DNA of 32,373 bases from Shinella sp. UYSO24 (GTDB taxonomy: Bacteria > Pseudomonadota > Alphaproteobacteria > Rhizobiales > Rhizobiaceae), in the NCBI GenBank assembly GCA_902167985.1, contig CABHNZ010000036.1, positions 1 to 32,373 on the forward strand. The letters run 5' to 3'. A program made the position numbers and the translations under genes. This document shows, in pieces, positions 1 to 7,902 of this stretch (its first letter is position 1; each line of letters begins with the position of its first letter). The notes under the pieces were generated by a model. The model did no database searches. It had not been told where the DNA came from and saw only the letters and a list, made by a program, of their open reading frames with translations.

Positions 1-71
1 AAATTCCCGAGTTCTTTTCGAGTTTCGCACCTGATTTTCGTGTCGTCGCAGAATATGGCAGACCGTGTCAA
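1..71. repeat. Left copy of 71-bp terminal direct repeat
   Basis: Bases 1-71 are identical to 32303-32373. The simplest explanation is assembly overlap of a circular molecule of about 32,302 bp. The repeat ends inside the stop codon of the P-loop kinase gene and otherwise carries no gene. Confidence 0.93.
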
Positions 72-73
72 AA
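59..73. repeat. Left member of a 15-bp inverted repeat pair
   Basis: CAGACCGTGTCAAAA here matches the reverse complement of 2261-2275 at 14 of 15 positions. The pair encloses the kinase gene and the IS1182-type transposase, with the serine recombinase gene just outside the right copy. Confidence 0.6.
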
Positions 74-595
74 GTCCCGGCCTGGCTGACTTCTTCCAAG
101 CGCAAGCTTTGACACCAATTCGGCGACTGATTGGCCCACATCCTGCGCCGCAGTATCGACAACCAGTGGGCTTTGCCCCCAATCGTCATAGTGTCGGGCC
201 ATAATTTCTTCCCAGGTTGGCTTTATCAACCCCTGAACATCTGTTGCCCGCGTTTCCGCCCTTCGGCGATGTTCATTTTTGTCGGAACAGATAACCTCTA
301 TTTCAACTGATGGCACTGCCGAGCGCGTGGCAACCGATAGCCAGGCATCTCGCGTGACCTTCAAGCAATTCACAGAATCCGCAATGACCGTATTGCCGAG
401 CGCCAGATTGTCTTCCGCGATCCCATAGGCGACCATATATCCCGCCGGGCCGACGTCCGCTTTCAAGACTGCAGAAGCTCGTATATTTTGTTCGACCGTA
501 TCGACGCGGACATAGCTCGCCCCGAGCTCCTTCGCCAAAGCACGCGCGATCGTCGTTTTTCCGGTGCCCGGCAAGCCGCCAAAAATAATAAGCAT
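68..595 (-). CDS. P-loop kinase-like AAA family ATPase
   Basis: This 175-residue protein opens with a beta strand and a clear Walker A motif (GGLPGTGKTT, residues 6-15). An Asp (VRVDT, about residue 32) sits where small kinases bind substrate, and an Arg-rich lid-like stretch (HRRRAETRATD) lies near residue 110. The layout fits the AAA_33/zeta-toxin/nucleotide-kinase group of small phosphotransferases. The substrate cannot be told from sequence, and no antitoxin-like partner lies beside it. It is read leftward from just before the IS1182-type transposase. Its stop codon falls inside a 15-bp motif (59-73) that recurs inverted at 2261-2275. The start is the ATG at 595, directly before the Walker A strand, as is usual for the family. 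Confidence 0.75.
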   Translation of the reverse strand: MLIIFGGLPGTGKTTIARALAKELGASYVRVDTVEQNIRASAVLKADVGPAGYMVAYGIAEDNLALGNTVIADSVNCLKVTRDAWLSVATRSAVPSVEIEVICSDKNEHRRRAETRATDVQGLIKPTWEEIMARHYDDWGQSPLVVDTAAQDVGQSVAELVSKLALGRSQPGRDF

Positions 596-664
596 GAATA
601 CTGACCTTCCGTGTGCTCATGCGCGCTGGGAACCCGACCGGAGGATTCCTGATCGCAAAATCTC

Positions 665-2112
665 ATGGTATATTCTGCCATGGCACATTTATCAGGAACA
701 GACCGCTTGCAAATGCTGCTTCTGCCTGAAGTGGCGGACGATTACGTCGGCCCAGACAACCCGGTCCGATTTATCGAAGCTTTCATTGACGGGCTGGATT
801 TGCAGGCCTCCGGATTTGTCCGCGTAGAGCCCAAGGGGACGGGTCGTCTCGGTTACGATCCGGCCGATCTTCTGAAGCTTTACCTGTATGGATATTTGAA
901 TCGAGTGCGATCGAGCCGTCGGCTGGAAGTTGAGACTCATCGCAACATCGAGGTGATCTGGCTGCTGCGGCACCTGAAGCCAGATCACAAAACCATAGCC
1001 AACTTCCGCCGGGTCAACCATGCTGCTTTCCGGCAGGTGTTCCGGGAGTTCGTCATCCTGTGCCGCCAACTCGATCTGTTCGGCCGGGAACTGCTGGCGG
1101 TGGACGGTACGCGCATCAAGGCGGTGAACAACAAGAGTCGTAATTTCACGCGGGCGGCGCTGACAAAGTTCATCCGCGAGGCCGACGAACGGCTGACCGA
1201 GTATATGAAGCGGCTCGATGACGGCGATGCACAGGAAAAGAATACTGGCAGTGGCGGACCGCGAGCCCAAAACCTCGCCGAGAAGATCGCTGCGATCAAA
1301 GGCAAGCGTGATCGCCACAAGGCCCTGCTTGATGAGCTGGATCGCACCGGCGAAGACCAGATATCGCACACCGATCCGGATAGCCGCGCTATGGCGCACA
1401 TGACCAAGGTCGGCGTCGGTTACAACATCCAGCTTGCCGTCGACGTGAAGCACAAGCTGATCGCCGAACAGGAGGTCAGCAGCCAGGTCGTCGACATGGG
1501 ACTGCTGACACAGACGACGCAGGCGGCGATGGACACGCTCGGCGTCGGGCAAATCGAGGTGGTTGCCGATCGCGGCTACTTCAAGGTCGAGGACATCGAG
1601 GCCTGCGAGAAGGCAGGCATCACCGCCTATGTCCCCAAGCCATTGCGAGGAGCCGCTGTCCGCGAGGGTTTCTTCTCCAAGGATGAGTTCCGCTATGATG
1701 CCGGGAGGGATGTCTATGTCTGCCCGGCGGGACAGCATCTTTCTCCACGCTATGAGAAAAGACGCGCGACCTGAAGCTTGTCGAATACTGCAACCGTGAT
1801 GCCTGCCGGTCCTGCGATCTGAAGGCGCATTGCACCCATGGGTATCGAAGGGTTGGGCGTGTCGAGAACGAGGCGGTGCTAGACCGGATGGCAGCGCGCC
1901 TTGCCGCCAGACCAGAAGTCCTGGACCAGCGACGCGAAAGCGTTGAGCACCCGTTCGGGACCATAAAACAATGGATGTATCAGGGTGCATTCCTGATGCG
2001 GCGGCTGGAAAATGTGCGCGGCGAGTTCACCTTGACGGCACTCGCCTACAACATTCGAAGAGCCATCACCCTCGTCGGCGTCACCGGCCTGATAGCCGCT
2101 GTCAGAGCTTGA
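665..2112 (+). pseudogene. IS1182-family transposase, split by a one-base deletion
   Basis: The first part (665 or 680 to 1774) has the DUF772-type N-terminal domain and the first catalytic Asp (LLAVDGTRIKAV). The second Asp is in VVADRGYFKVED. Reading then stops at 1774. The rest continues in the -1 frame from about 1770 to the TGA at 2112. It holds a Cys-rich stretch (CNRDACRSCDLKAHC) and the catalytic Glu (RRESVEHPFGTIK). Together they give a full-length transposase of about 480 residues. One missing base near 1760-1772 explains the split. IS1182 transposases are normally a single unshifted ORF, so this is a mutation or sequencing error. I could not identify the terminal inverted repeats. 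The start is either ATG 665 or ATG 680; the second fits the family better (MAHLSGTDR). Confidence 0.85.
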
Positions 2113-2260
2113 GGGGAGCTCAGCAACCCGAAAAGGAGTACCTTTCCCCTCAAGGAGCCGATCAGATCCCGTCAGAAACGGATTATCACACGAGCAGGAG
2201 CCGACCACCAAAGTTTCCATAGCAACGACCGCGCAAGCACTAAACTCATCGCGTCACGAG

Positions 2261-2339
2261 TTTTGACACAGTCTGATGGATTTTCGCGACGGATTCCACG
2301 CGATAGATTCCGGCTAGGTACACGGGAACGGAAGCCACA
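2261..2339. promoter_or_regulatory. Candidate recombination (res/inversion) site region
   Basis: The 80 bp in front of the serine recombinase contain TTTTGACACAGTCTG (2261-2275), the inverted partner of 59-73. They also contain GGATTTTCGCGAC (2278-2290), which recurs exactly at 30819-30831. Resolvases and invertases usually bind sites next to their own gene, so this is the natural place for such a site. The function is inferred. Confidence 0.4.
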
Positions 2340-2888
2340 TTGCTTATCGGATATGCTAGGGTCTCGACCGACGACCAGACACTAGACCAGCAGCGCGCGA
2401 CGCTGAAGGTGATAGGATGCAAGCGCATCTTTGAGGAAAAGGCATCGGGGGCAAAGCGCAATCGACCGCAACTCGCCGTATTGCTCAACCAACTCCGGGA
2501 AGGCGATGTTGTAACCGTCACCCGGCTAGACCGCCTTGCTCGATCGACGCGTGACCTTCTCGATATTGCAGAGCAACTGGACGCCGCAAAAGCAGGTTTA
2601 CGCTCGTTGGCCGAGCCCTGGGCCGACACGACGTCGCCGGCTGGACGCATGGTGCTTACTATCTTTGCGGGTATTGCCGAATTTGAGCGATCCTTGATCC
2701 ATGAGCGTACCAGTAGCGGCAGAGCCGCCGCCAAAGCTAAGGGTGTCCGTTTTGGTCGTCCTCCTGCTCTTTCTGCTGACCAGGTAGCGCTTGCCAGAAA
2801 ACTTTTAGATGAGGGCCAGCCCGCACGCGACGTCGCCGCGATACTGAAGGTGCATCCTGCCACTCTCTATCGCTATATTTCGAGATAG
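2340..2888 (+). CDS. Serine recombinase, resolvase/invertase family
   Basis: This 182-residue protein has the full small serine recombinase plan. The N-terminal catalytic domain begins LIGYARVSTDDQ, with the nucleophile Ser at residue 9. The conserved Arg-rich motif TRLDRLARS lies near residue 60, and the E helix (FAGIAEFERSLIHERT) near 107-122. A C-terminal helix-turn-helix (ARDVAAILKVHPATLYRYI) spans about 160-180. The length matches Tn3-type resolvases and Hin-type invertases. It starts at TTG 2340; no upstream ATG gives a better N-terminus. Likely roles are resolving plasmid multimers, resolving a transposon cointegrate or inverting DNA. No Tn3-type transposase is present, so multimer resolution or inversion is more likely. 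Confidence 0.9.
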   Translation: MLIGYARVSTDDQTLDQQRATLKVIGCKRIFEEKASGAKRNRPQLAVLLNQLREGDVVTVTRLDRLARSTRDLLDIAEQLDAAKAGLRSLAEPWADTTSPAGRMVLTIFAGIAEFERSLIHERTSSGRAAAKAKGVRFGRPPALSADQVALARKLLDEGQPARDVAAILKVHPATLYRYISR

Positions 2889-3257
2889 CCGGTTTATAGC
2901 GAAATCCCGGTTCACTCCTCGTGCTCTGATCCCATTCTAGACCTTCCCATGTGCCATGTTTACGCTGGTCCAGATCCCGAAATCTTGCTAGAAGCCGATG
3001 TGTCAGTAAATTGACAAAGAAAAATCCCTGTTGGGTAGGCGAAATTATTACCTCACGGTGGGCGATCGTTTCATCCGAGGTAGGGCCCAGAACATTACCA
3101 CTAAACAGCGCAAAGTATTCAGCGCTAGTAGCCAGGTAGACGAAACACGGGTAGGCAGGTGTGGTAAAATTCTGGCCTACCGCTGGCATGCCTGCCTATT
3201 GAAGCCGGCACAGTCTTCCCTCACATTCTCGCTACATTCAACGTTTGCGAGATTCCT
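2889..3257. other. Non-coding region with repeated GGTAG motifs
   Basis: No credible gene is seen in these 369 bp. GGTAGGC occurs at 3034 and 3150 and inverted at 3175-3181. The variants GGTAGGG and GGTAGAC occur at 3079 and 3135. Two copies extend to the related forms GGTAGGCGAAAT (3034) and GGTAGACGAAAC (3135). Such irregular repeats upstream of a winged-helix gene could be operators or weak iterons. Confidence 0.35.
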
Positions 3258-3749
3258 ATGACCACTCAAGACAGTACCGTCGTCGCCTTTCCGGCGAAGC
3301 CTGCCGAACCCGCGCCGAGTAGCTTCGATAAGATCTGGGGCAAGAAGGTTAAAAGCCATGGCTACGCAGCCATCCCGACGATCCTTATTCGCTCCCAGCA
3401 TCGGCTTGGAATCAACAGCACGCAGTTCTGCCTGTTGATGCACCTCCTCGACCTCTTCTGGTCACCGGATCGTCCTCCCTTCCCTACCAAGCAGCAGTTG
3501 GCAGATCGCATTGGTATCAAGCCGTCATCCGTCAAGCCCAACATGAAGGCACTGGAGACGGCCGGTCTTATCCAAAGGGTGCAGCACAAGACCTCAGCAG
3601 GCGACTGGGGTGCCAACACCTACCACCTCGACGGCCTGATTCAACGCATTAAGGATCTGGAGCCGGAGTTTGACATGGAAAAGCAAAAGAGGCTTGCAGA
3701 GAGGAAGAGGGTAGAGACCCCCAAGGGCAAGCGGCCAAAGGCACAATAG
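3258..3749 (+). CDS. Winged helix-turn-helix protein
   Basis: This 163-residue protein has a disordered Pro/Ala-rich N-terminus (residues 6-22). A winged-helix domain follows at about 45-120. Its recognition part reads FPTKQQLADRIGIKPSSVKPNMKALETAGLI, the MarR/GntR-like pattern of a helix, a turn, a recognition helix and a wing. A charged tail (KRLAERKRVETPKGKRPK) ends the protein. No ligand domain or replication catalytic motif is visible. It lies 115 bp upstream of the Abi-like gene in the same direction. The repeated GGTAG motifs upstream suggest autoregulation or, less likely, origin binding. The ribosome site before ATG 3258 is weak. Confidence 0.6.
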   Translation: MTTQDSTVVAFPAKPAEPAPSSFDKIWGKKVKSHGYAAIPTILIRSQHRLGINSTQFCLLMHLLDLFWSPDRPPFPTKQQLADRIGIKPSSVKPNMKALETAGLIQRVQHKTSAGDWGANTYHLDGLIQRIKDLEPEFDMEKQKRLAERKRVETPKGKRPKAQ

Positions 3750-3864
3750 GCAAGGCTGCAGAAATGAATTACCCCGGCCGCATGCCTAGGGCAGAGACGG
3801 TACCGGGGTTTACGAAGCAACATATATACAGGGGTGGGGGATAAATCAACCCCTGGGGGTTACC

Positions 3865-4570
3865 ATGACCATTGTGAGCACAGACGAGACAGTACCCTAC
3901 GAGGGCATAGAGGATACCCTGTCGGCCGATAGGTTCAGCACCTATTGGGATGGCAGACGGTGACCGCAATAAGGCCGTCGCTCTCTATACCCTCAATGCC
4001 CTCCTGAGCGAGAGCCTTCAGCTCCCGCTGCATATGCTTGAGGTGGCCCTGCGCAACCGCATCCACCAGGTCATGACCAAGGTCCATGGCGAGACATGGT
4101 TCGACATGCCCGAACACCAGCTGAACTCCACCCAGGCCGATATGATCGCTAGAGCCCGCCAAGACCTAGCCGAGAAGGGCAAGGATGACACTCCTGCTAG
4201 GATTGTTGCTGCCCTCACCTTCGGATTCTGGACTGCAATGCTTGGCAAGGAATACGAAAACCTTTGGCAGCAGACCCTAAAAGACATCGCCAAGCGTGAA
4301 GACGGCAAGGGTCTTCGCCGCAAGGACTTCACAAGATCGCTCAGTGCAATCCGGACACTGCGCAACAGGCTTGCCCACCATGAGACTGTCCTCTACTGGG
4401 ACCTGCGCAAGCATTATGGCAATATCCTGCAGCTGATCGTTTGGCTGTCGCCCGTCGCGGCCGACTGGTGTCGTGCCTATTGCCGCTTCGAAAGCCTCTA
4501 TCCGGTTGAGGGGGGCGCCCTTGTTGTCGAAACAGCACCTAAAATCGGCATACCGGATACTGGCGAGTAA
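3865..4570 (+). CDS. Abi-like (Abi_2/HEPN) protein, frame broken near 3946
   Basis: Residues from 3950 onward give 206 aa of an Abi-like protein. They include LPLHMLEVALRNRIHQVM near the N-terminus and RTLRNRLAHHE near the C-terminus. The latter carries the R-N-x3-H signature of HEPN ribonucleases. Abi_2 proteins such as AbiD and AbiF are known from phage abortive infection. The ATG at 3865 opens 28 codons (YEGIEDTLSADRFSTYW) that match the usual N-terminus of this family, but they run into a TGA. Removing one G from GGG at 3946-3948 joins both parts into one protein of about 234 residues. As written, translation could still start at ATG 3950. Anti-phage function is inferred from the family only. 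Confidence 0.7.
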
Positions 4571-4693
4571 TCAGACTGCGAGCAGGTCAATCACAATTTT
4601 CTTGAACAACGCGTGTTGATAAGTGGTCACCCGAAAACTGCACCTAAAGGTTTTGGGGTTGCAGAATCGGATCGAATCGTCATTTCTAGTAAC

Positions 4694-4906
4694 ATGGCCC
4701 AGATAGATCGAAATCCCAGTCGTGAGAGAGTATCAGCCCACCGTGAGCGCGTTCGTGCTTCTGGGCGGGTTTATGTCAATACGGATCTCCCCGCCGATCT
4801 GGTGGACTGTCTTGACAAAATCAAGACAGAACGCGGGCTGGCTTCGCGGGCACAAGTGTTTGAATTAGCTTTAAAGGCGTTTGTTGATAATGAAATGAGG
4901 GCATAA
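4694..4906 (+). CDS. Ribbon-helix-helix protein (CopG/ParD-like)
   Basis: This protein has 70 residues from ATG 4694. A basic N-terminus precedes RVYVNTDLPADLVDCLDKIKTERGL, then SRAQVFELALKAFVDNEM. That is a beta strand followed by two helices, as in MetJ/Arc-type DNA-binding proteins. A longer reading from 4613 exists but has no family-like sequence in the extra 27 residues. No toxin gene lies directly downstream; a strong terminator follows 4 bp after the stop. It could be a copy-number or partition regulator, or a lone antitoxin. Confidence 0.6.
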   Translation: MAQIDRNPSRERVSAHRERVRASGRVYVNTDLPADLVDCLDKIKTERGLASRAQVFELALKAFVDNEMRA

Positions 4907-4910
4907 CGAA

Positions 4911-4945
4911 AAAACCCCTCGCCGCTGGTAACGGCTAGGGGTTTT
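4911..4945. terminator. Rho-independent terminator, probably bidirectional
   Basis: The arms AAAACCCCTCGCCG (4911-4924) and CGGCTAGGGGTTTT (4932-4945) pair over 14 bp with one mismatch. There is an A-run on the left and a T-run on the right. It follows the ribbon-helix-helix gene. Confidence 0.85.
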
Positions 4946-5097
4946 CGGTCAGTTACGACATCGGCTTTTGAGGCCAGGATAATAAGTCTCAAAATAGCCG
5001 AGTGTTCGCGAACCTGCAAGGGGTGTCTCTTGCGGGAACGATGAATCTTTGTCCGCTGTCCACAGTCGTGCCCGCCTGAAAAGGAGGCGGAAAAGAC

Positions 5098-5808
5098 ATG
5101 TTTGAACAGATTGGGACGGTGCTCGCAGGGGCACCGGCCGAACGGGAACGTACACCTGTTCGGCGGCAGAGCCGTGCGCGCGGCCGCTGCGAAGGTGTAT
5201 TCTGGCGCAGGACGAACCGGCAGGACGTTCGCAAGATCCTACTTGCTGCACGGCGCTACGAACTAGCCGGCCGACAGCGAGGTTCTCGCAATGGTCCTCT
5301 TGGAAGCGTTGCGATTGAGATCATGGAGTTGTTTGTCAACCTGGTCGACTTTCGCACCGGCCGGCTGGAACCCTCGATCGATACACTCATGCTGAAACTA
5401 CGCCGTTCGCGTGACGCGATCGTGCGGGCGCTGAAGAGCTTACGCGTTCATGGTTTCCTAGATTGGCTACGGCGATACGAGCCGACAGGCAAGGCGGGGC
5501 GCGGCCCCCAGGTGAAACAGGCCAGCAATGCCTACCGCATGTCCCTGCCGGATCGCGCACGACAGCTCCTTGGGCGTTGGGGTGCGACCCCTCCCCCTCC
5601 GGAAGATCACGCCCAGGCCGAAGCCGAGCGTACGGCCGTCATGGCCATGCACCGCGCTTCGCTGGATGTCGAAGCACGAACATTGTTCGATGTCGGCGAT
5701 AATCCCTTGGGGCAGGCACTTGCTCGCCTCGGAAAAGCAATCAATCAACGCGAGTCCGCCAGACAGACTGAATCCCAATCTAGTTCTATAATCTATCGAG
5801 AAAGATAA
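5098..5808 (+). CDS. Helix-turn-helix protein, candidate replication initiator
   Basis: This 236-residue protein begins MFEQIGTVLAGAP after a very strong ribosome site (AAGGAGGCGG). Residues 1-60 are Arg-rich. Residues 70-145 form a winged-helix-like unit: LGSVAIEIMELFVNLVDFRT, IDTLMLKLRRSRDAIVRALKSL, then a wing with RGPQVKQASNAYRMSLP. From memory, proteins with this start and core are widespread on alphaproteobacterial plasmids and are often labelled replication protein A or HTH protein. No replication function can be read from the sequence itself. It is the best candidate for the initiator because no RepC, RepABC or classical RepA is present and it sits next to the partition genes. Two hairpins follow the gene. 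Confidence 0.55.
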   Translation: MFEQIGTVLAGAPAERERTPVRRQSRARGRCEGVFWRRTNRQDVRKILLAARRYELAGRQRGSRNGPLGSVAIEIMELFVNLVDFRTGRLEPSIDTLMLKLRRSRDAIVRALKSLRVHGFLDWLRRYEPTGKAGRGPQVKQASNAYRMSLPDRARQLLGRWGATPPPPEDHAQAEAERTAVMAMHRASLDVEARTLFDVGDNPLGQALARLGKAINQRESARQTESQSSSIIYRER

Positions 5809-5823
5809 ACAGACGCCGCTGTT

Positions 5824-5877
5824 GGGGCTTCTAACGAGCCCCTGCGACGGTTCCGGCCCGCGCTTATTGCGGGCCGG
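5824..5877 (+). terminator. Tandem hairpins after the Rep-like gene
   Basis: GGGGCT/AGCCCC (5824-5829 with 5837-5842) is followed by CCGGCCCGC/GCGGGCCGG (5853-5861 with 5869-5877). Neither has a good T-run. They lie 16 bp after the stop at 5808 and could end transcription or stabilise the 3' end. Confidence 0.5.
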
Positions 5878-5981
5878 CGCAGCATCCTCGCGACCATACA
5901 TTGACCCATTTAATTTGAAGCAACCCTATATTTGCTTTTGAAAGGGGGAGGGGGTTGGCGGCAGGGTCAAATAATGCGAAT

Positions 5982-6010
5982 ATTGGATAAACGCACCGTT
6001 CTTATCCGAT
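5982..6010. promoter_or_regulatory. Inverted repeat operator before the ParC-like gene
   Basis: ATTGGATAA (5982-5990) and TTATCCGAT (6002-6010) form an 8-of-9 inverted repeat with an 11-bp spacer. It ends just before the ribosome site of the GTG start at 6023. This placement fits autoregulation by the antitoxin-like product. Confidence 0.5.
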
Positions 6011-6022
6011 AGGAGTCAACAA

Positions 6023-6490
6023 GTGTCATTGGAGACCATTGATGGCAAGGCTGTCAAAAATCTGGCCGGGGCACACGCCCTGAATGGGGCTGTCGTGTTC
6101 GGTCAACCTGGGGGCTATGCCGTTCTAGTCAGGTACGGGGTGAACGAAAGGGCGGTGGCCGCCCAGCGGTCGCGCCGTATGCGGATCTGGCGGAATTTGA
6201 ACACCGCGGCCGCCTATGTTCGCGACGAACTCGGCCTTGCCCGGTTCGAAATCGACATGACGGACCATGATCCGGCTGCCGTCGAGCGGAAACGACCGGA
6301 TACGGCTGAGCGCCAACGGCAGATACACGAAGCGGCCGAGCATGACGCCTGGTTTCGCGGTGAGGTGCAAAAGGCTCTCGACGGTATTAAGGATGGCTCG
6401 AACGCCGTGATCCCCGAGGATGAGTGGGCGGAGCGCGCCAAGGCCAAAAGGGCAGATCTCCAGCGCCGCATCGTGACAAATGGCCACTAA
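6023..6490 (+). CDS. ParC-family partition-associated protein with antitoxin-like tail
   Basis: This 155-residue protein starts at GTG 6023, 7 bp after AGGAG. The N-terminal part (residues 1-78: KNLAGAHALNGA, GQPGGYAVLVRYG, WRNLNTAAAYVRDELGL) matches my recollection of the ParC family of plasmid partition-associated proteins. The C-terminal part (about 98-150: EHDAWFRGEVQKALDGI, IPEDEWAERAKAKR) resembles the toxin-binding tail of ParD/PaaA-type antitoxins. It is directly followed by, and overlaps, a ParE-type toxin sequence. The pair is therefore probably a toxin-antitoxin stability module in which the antitoxin carries an extra DNA-binding or partition domain. Family naming is moderately sure. 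Confidence 0.65.
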   Translation: MSLETIDGKAVKNLAGAHALNGAVVFGQPGGYAVLVRYGVNERAVAAQRSRRMRIWRNLNTAAAYVRDELGLARFEIDMTDHDPAAVERKRPDTAERQRQIHEAAEHDAWFRGEVQKALDGIKDGSNAVIPEDEWAERAKAKRADLQRRIVTNGH

Positions 6491-6870
6491 ACGCATGCGC
6501 TTGTCAGGCGCGATTTTTACGCTGCTGATCTTGATCGTATTGTAGAGCGTATCGCTGAGAACAATCCAGCCGCAGCGCTGGACATGTGGAATGAGATCGA
6601 AAGCCAGGTTGAGCGGCTTTGCGATTTTCCGCACTCTGGCAGAACTGGACGAATGCCAGAAACCAGAGACTGGTCGTTACTGGCACGGCATATATTGTTG
6701 TCTACCTAGTCGGCAATGACGTGGAGCTTGTGCGCGTCCTGCATGGCGCGCAAAAATGGCCCCCGGAGGCTAGATGCCGTCACTCGTTGGAATGCGAACA
6801 GCGCTTCGGCTCAAACTTTGTTGCTGTTCTTAGCGAGGAGATCTACCGCCTTCTCAAACGCCTCTCCTAG
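6480..6870 (+). pseudogene. ParE/RelE-type toxin, two frameshifts
   Basis: The ATG at 6480 overlaps the end of the antitoxin gene. The frame breaks after MATKRMRL. It resumes from about 6500 as RRDFYAADLDRIVERIAENN and continues to GRTGRMPETR, then breaks again near 6669. It ends with LVVTGTAYIVVYLVGNDVEL and LRVLHGAQKWPP-like sequence (VRVLHGAQKWPPE). Each break is mended by adding one base. The joined product is a typical ParE of about 95-100 residues, although the last frame runs on to a stop at 6870. As written no toxin can be made. If the gaps are sequencing errors the module is functional. Confidence 0.75.
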
Positions 6871-7166
6871 AACCCAACCGTTGGCATCAGCAATTGCATA
6901 AACGCCTCGATTGTGTCTGGACGAACCTTCAGGTTGAGCTGGGCTGAGCGACCAGTGCGCCGGCGCCGGGTGGCGCGAGCTGTTACTGGAGCAGGCGTCA
7001 GCTTGGGCTCTCTGCTCTTGAAGTTGGCCTTTTCAGCTGCCTGCGCCATGGTGGCTTTGTCGGGACGCTTAGCCGGCGTAGGCTGGAAATCACTCAGATC
7101 GAGAACGGGGTCCGGTGCGACTGTCGCATCGACGTCGTCCTCGAATCCAAGGCTAGGACGAGTCAT
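6811..7166 (-). CDS. Small ParB-like partition protein, one frameshift
   Basis: The gene starts at ATG 7166, sharing one base with the ParA stop (TGATG), so the two are translationally coupled. Residues 1-70 are low-complexity and basic, ending in ARATRRRRTGRSAQLNLKVRP. The frame breaks near 6900, where TTT appears in place of TTTT. The other frame continues IADANGWVLGEAFEKAVDLL to the TGA at 6811. The rebuilt protein is about 118 residues. The RHH-like C-terminus suggests a centromere-binding partner of ParA, as in type Ib partition systems. As written it stops at 6867 after 99 codons. It converges with the ParE remnant. Confidence 0.6.
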
Positions 7167-7852
7167 CAAGCGGCCCTCCCCTGCTCTTTTGTCTGCTTCA
7201 GGCGTGCGATCACTTCCGCAGCGAATGCCATGGCGTTCTGGACCGCCTTATCGACGTTGCTAACCTGTTTAGGATCGAGGTTGGACAGCAGCCCGCCGAA
7301 ATCAAGCAGGTCGCGGTAAGCCGCGCGCTCGACAATTGATATTGCCAGCACCTCAATGCCAGCTTGGTCAAGCTGATCACGTACGTTTTTAAGCGATCGA
7401 GAAGTGACCGCAGCACTGACGCGCGTCAACAATACCGCAAACGGTATTTCGCGGCGCGCCATGCGCGACTGATTTCGGATCAGTTTAATGGTCTTCGAGG
7501 CGCCTTTCGCATCCATCGAGGCGCCTTGGGTGGGGATGATCACCAAGTCCGACATGCCAATGGCGTTGGCGACCATGAGACTCGCAGTGCCTTCGCAATC
7601 GATGATCACGAACTGATTTTCGGAGGACGCATCCTCTATAACGTCCCCAATCGTGTCTTCGGTCACATTGCCGATGATCGTTACGTTCGCAGGCTTGCCA
7701 GGTAACGCACCCCACTGAGAAATCCAGCGCTCGGGATCTGCATCTAGGATGGCAACGCTTGCACCCCTTGCCGCTAGCTCACCGGCAAGCAGCAGTGCAG
7801 ACGTAGTCTTCCCGGCACCGCCTTTTGGGTTGGCGAACGAAATAACAGGCAT
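7166..7852 (-). CDS. parA: ParA-family partition ATPase
   Basis: This 228-residue MinD/ParA-type ATPase starts at ATG 7852. The deviant Walker A KGGAGKTT (residues 9-16) has the signature lysine. Walker A' is VAILDADPE (about 33-41), and Walker B is FVIIDCEGTAS (about 80-90). There is no N-terminal helix-turn-helix, so it belongs to the short type Ib class, in which a separate small protein binds the centromere. The downstream gene supplies that partner, and a repeat-rich centromere lies just upstream (7903-8065). An alternative start at 7882 adds ten residues not typical of the family. Confidence 0.92.
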   Translation of the reverse strand: MPVISFANPKGGAGKTTSALLLAGELAARGASVAILDADPERWISQWGALPGKPANVTIIGNVTEDTIGDVIEDASSENQFVIIDCEGTASLMVANAIGMSDLVIIPTQGASMDAKGASKTIKLIRNQSRMARREIPFAVLLTRVSAAVTSRSLKNVRDQLDQAGIEVLAISIVERAAYRDLLDFGGLLSNLDPKQVSNVDKAVQNAMAFAAEVIARLKQTKEQGRAA

Positions 7853-7902
7853 GGCTTTGTCCTTCTCTCCATCACCAACCAATTTAACGCTGAAAACCTA
7901 AC

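Noticed and set aside
1750..1780. Programmed frameshifting in the IS1182-type transposase
   Set aside because: There is no good slippery heptamer, and the family does not use frameshifting. Many other genes here show the same kind of one-base loss.
692..1990. 432-residue open reading frame on the minus strand
   Set aside because: It is antisense to the IS1182-type transposase, which has clear DDE motifs. The minus reading has no recognisable domain.
59..2275. Ends of a Tn3-type transposon
   Set aside because: The inverted match is only 15 bp, not about 38 bp, and no Tn3 transposase is present.
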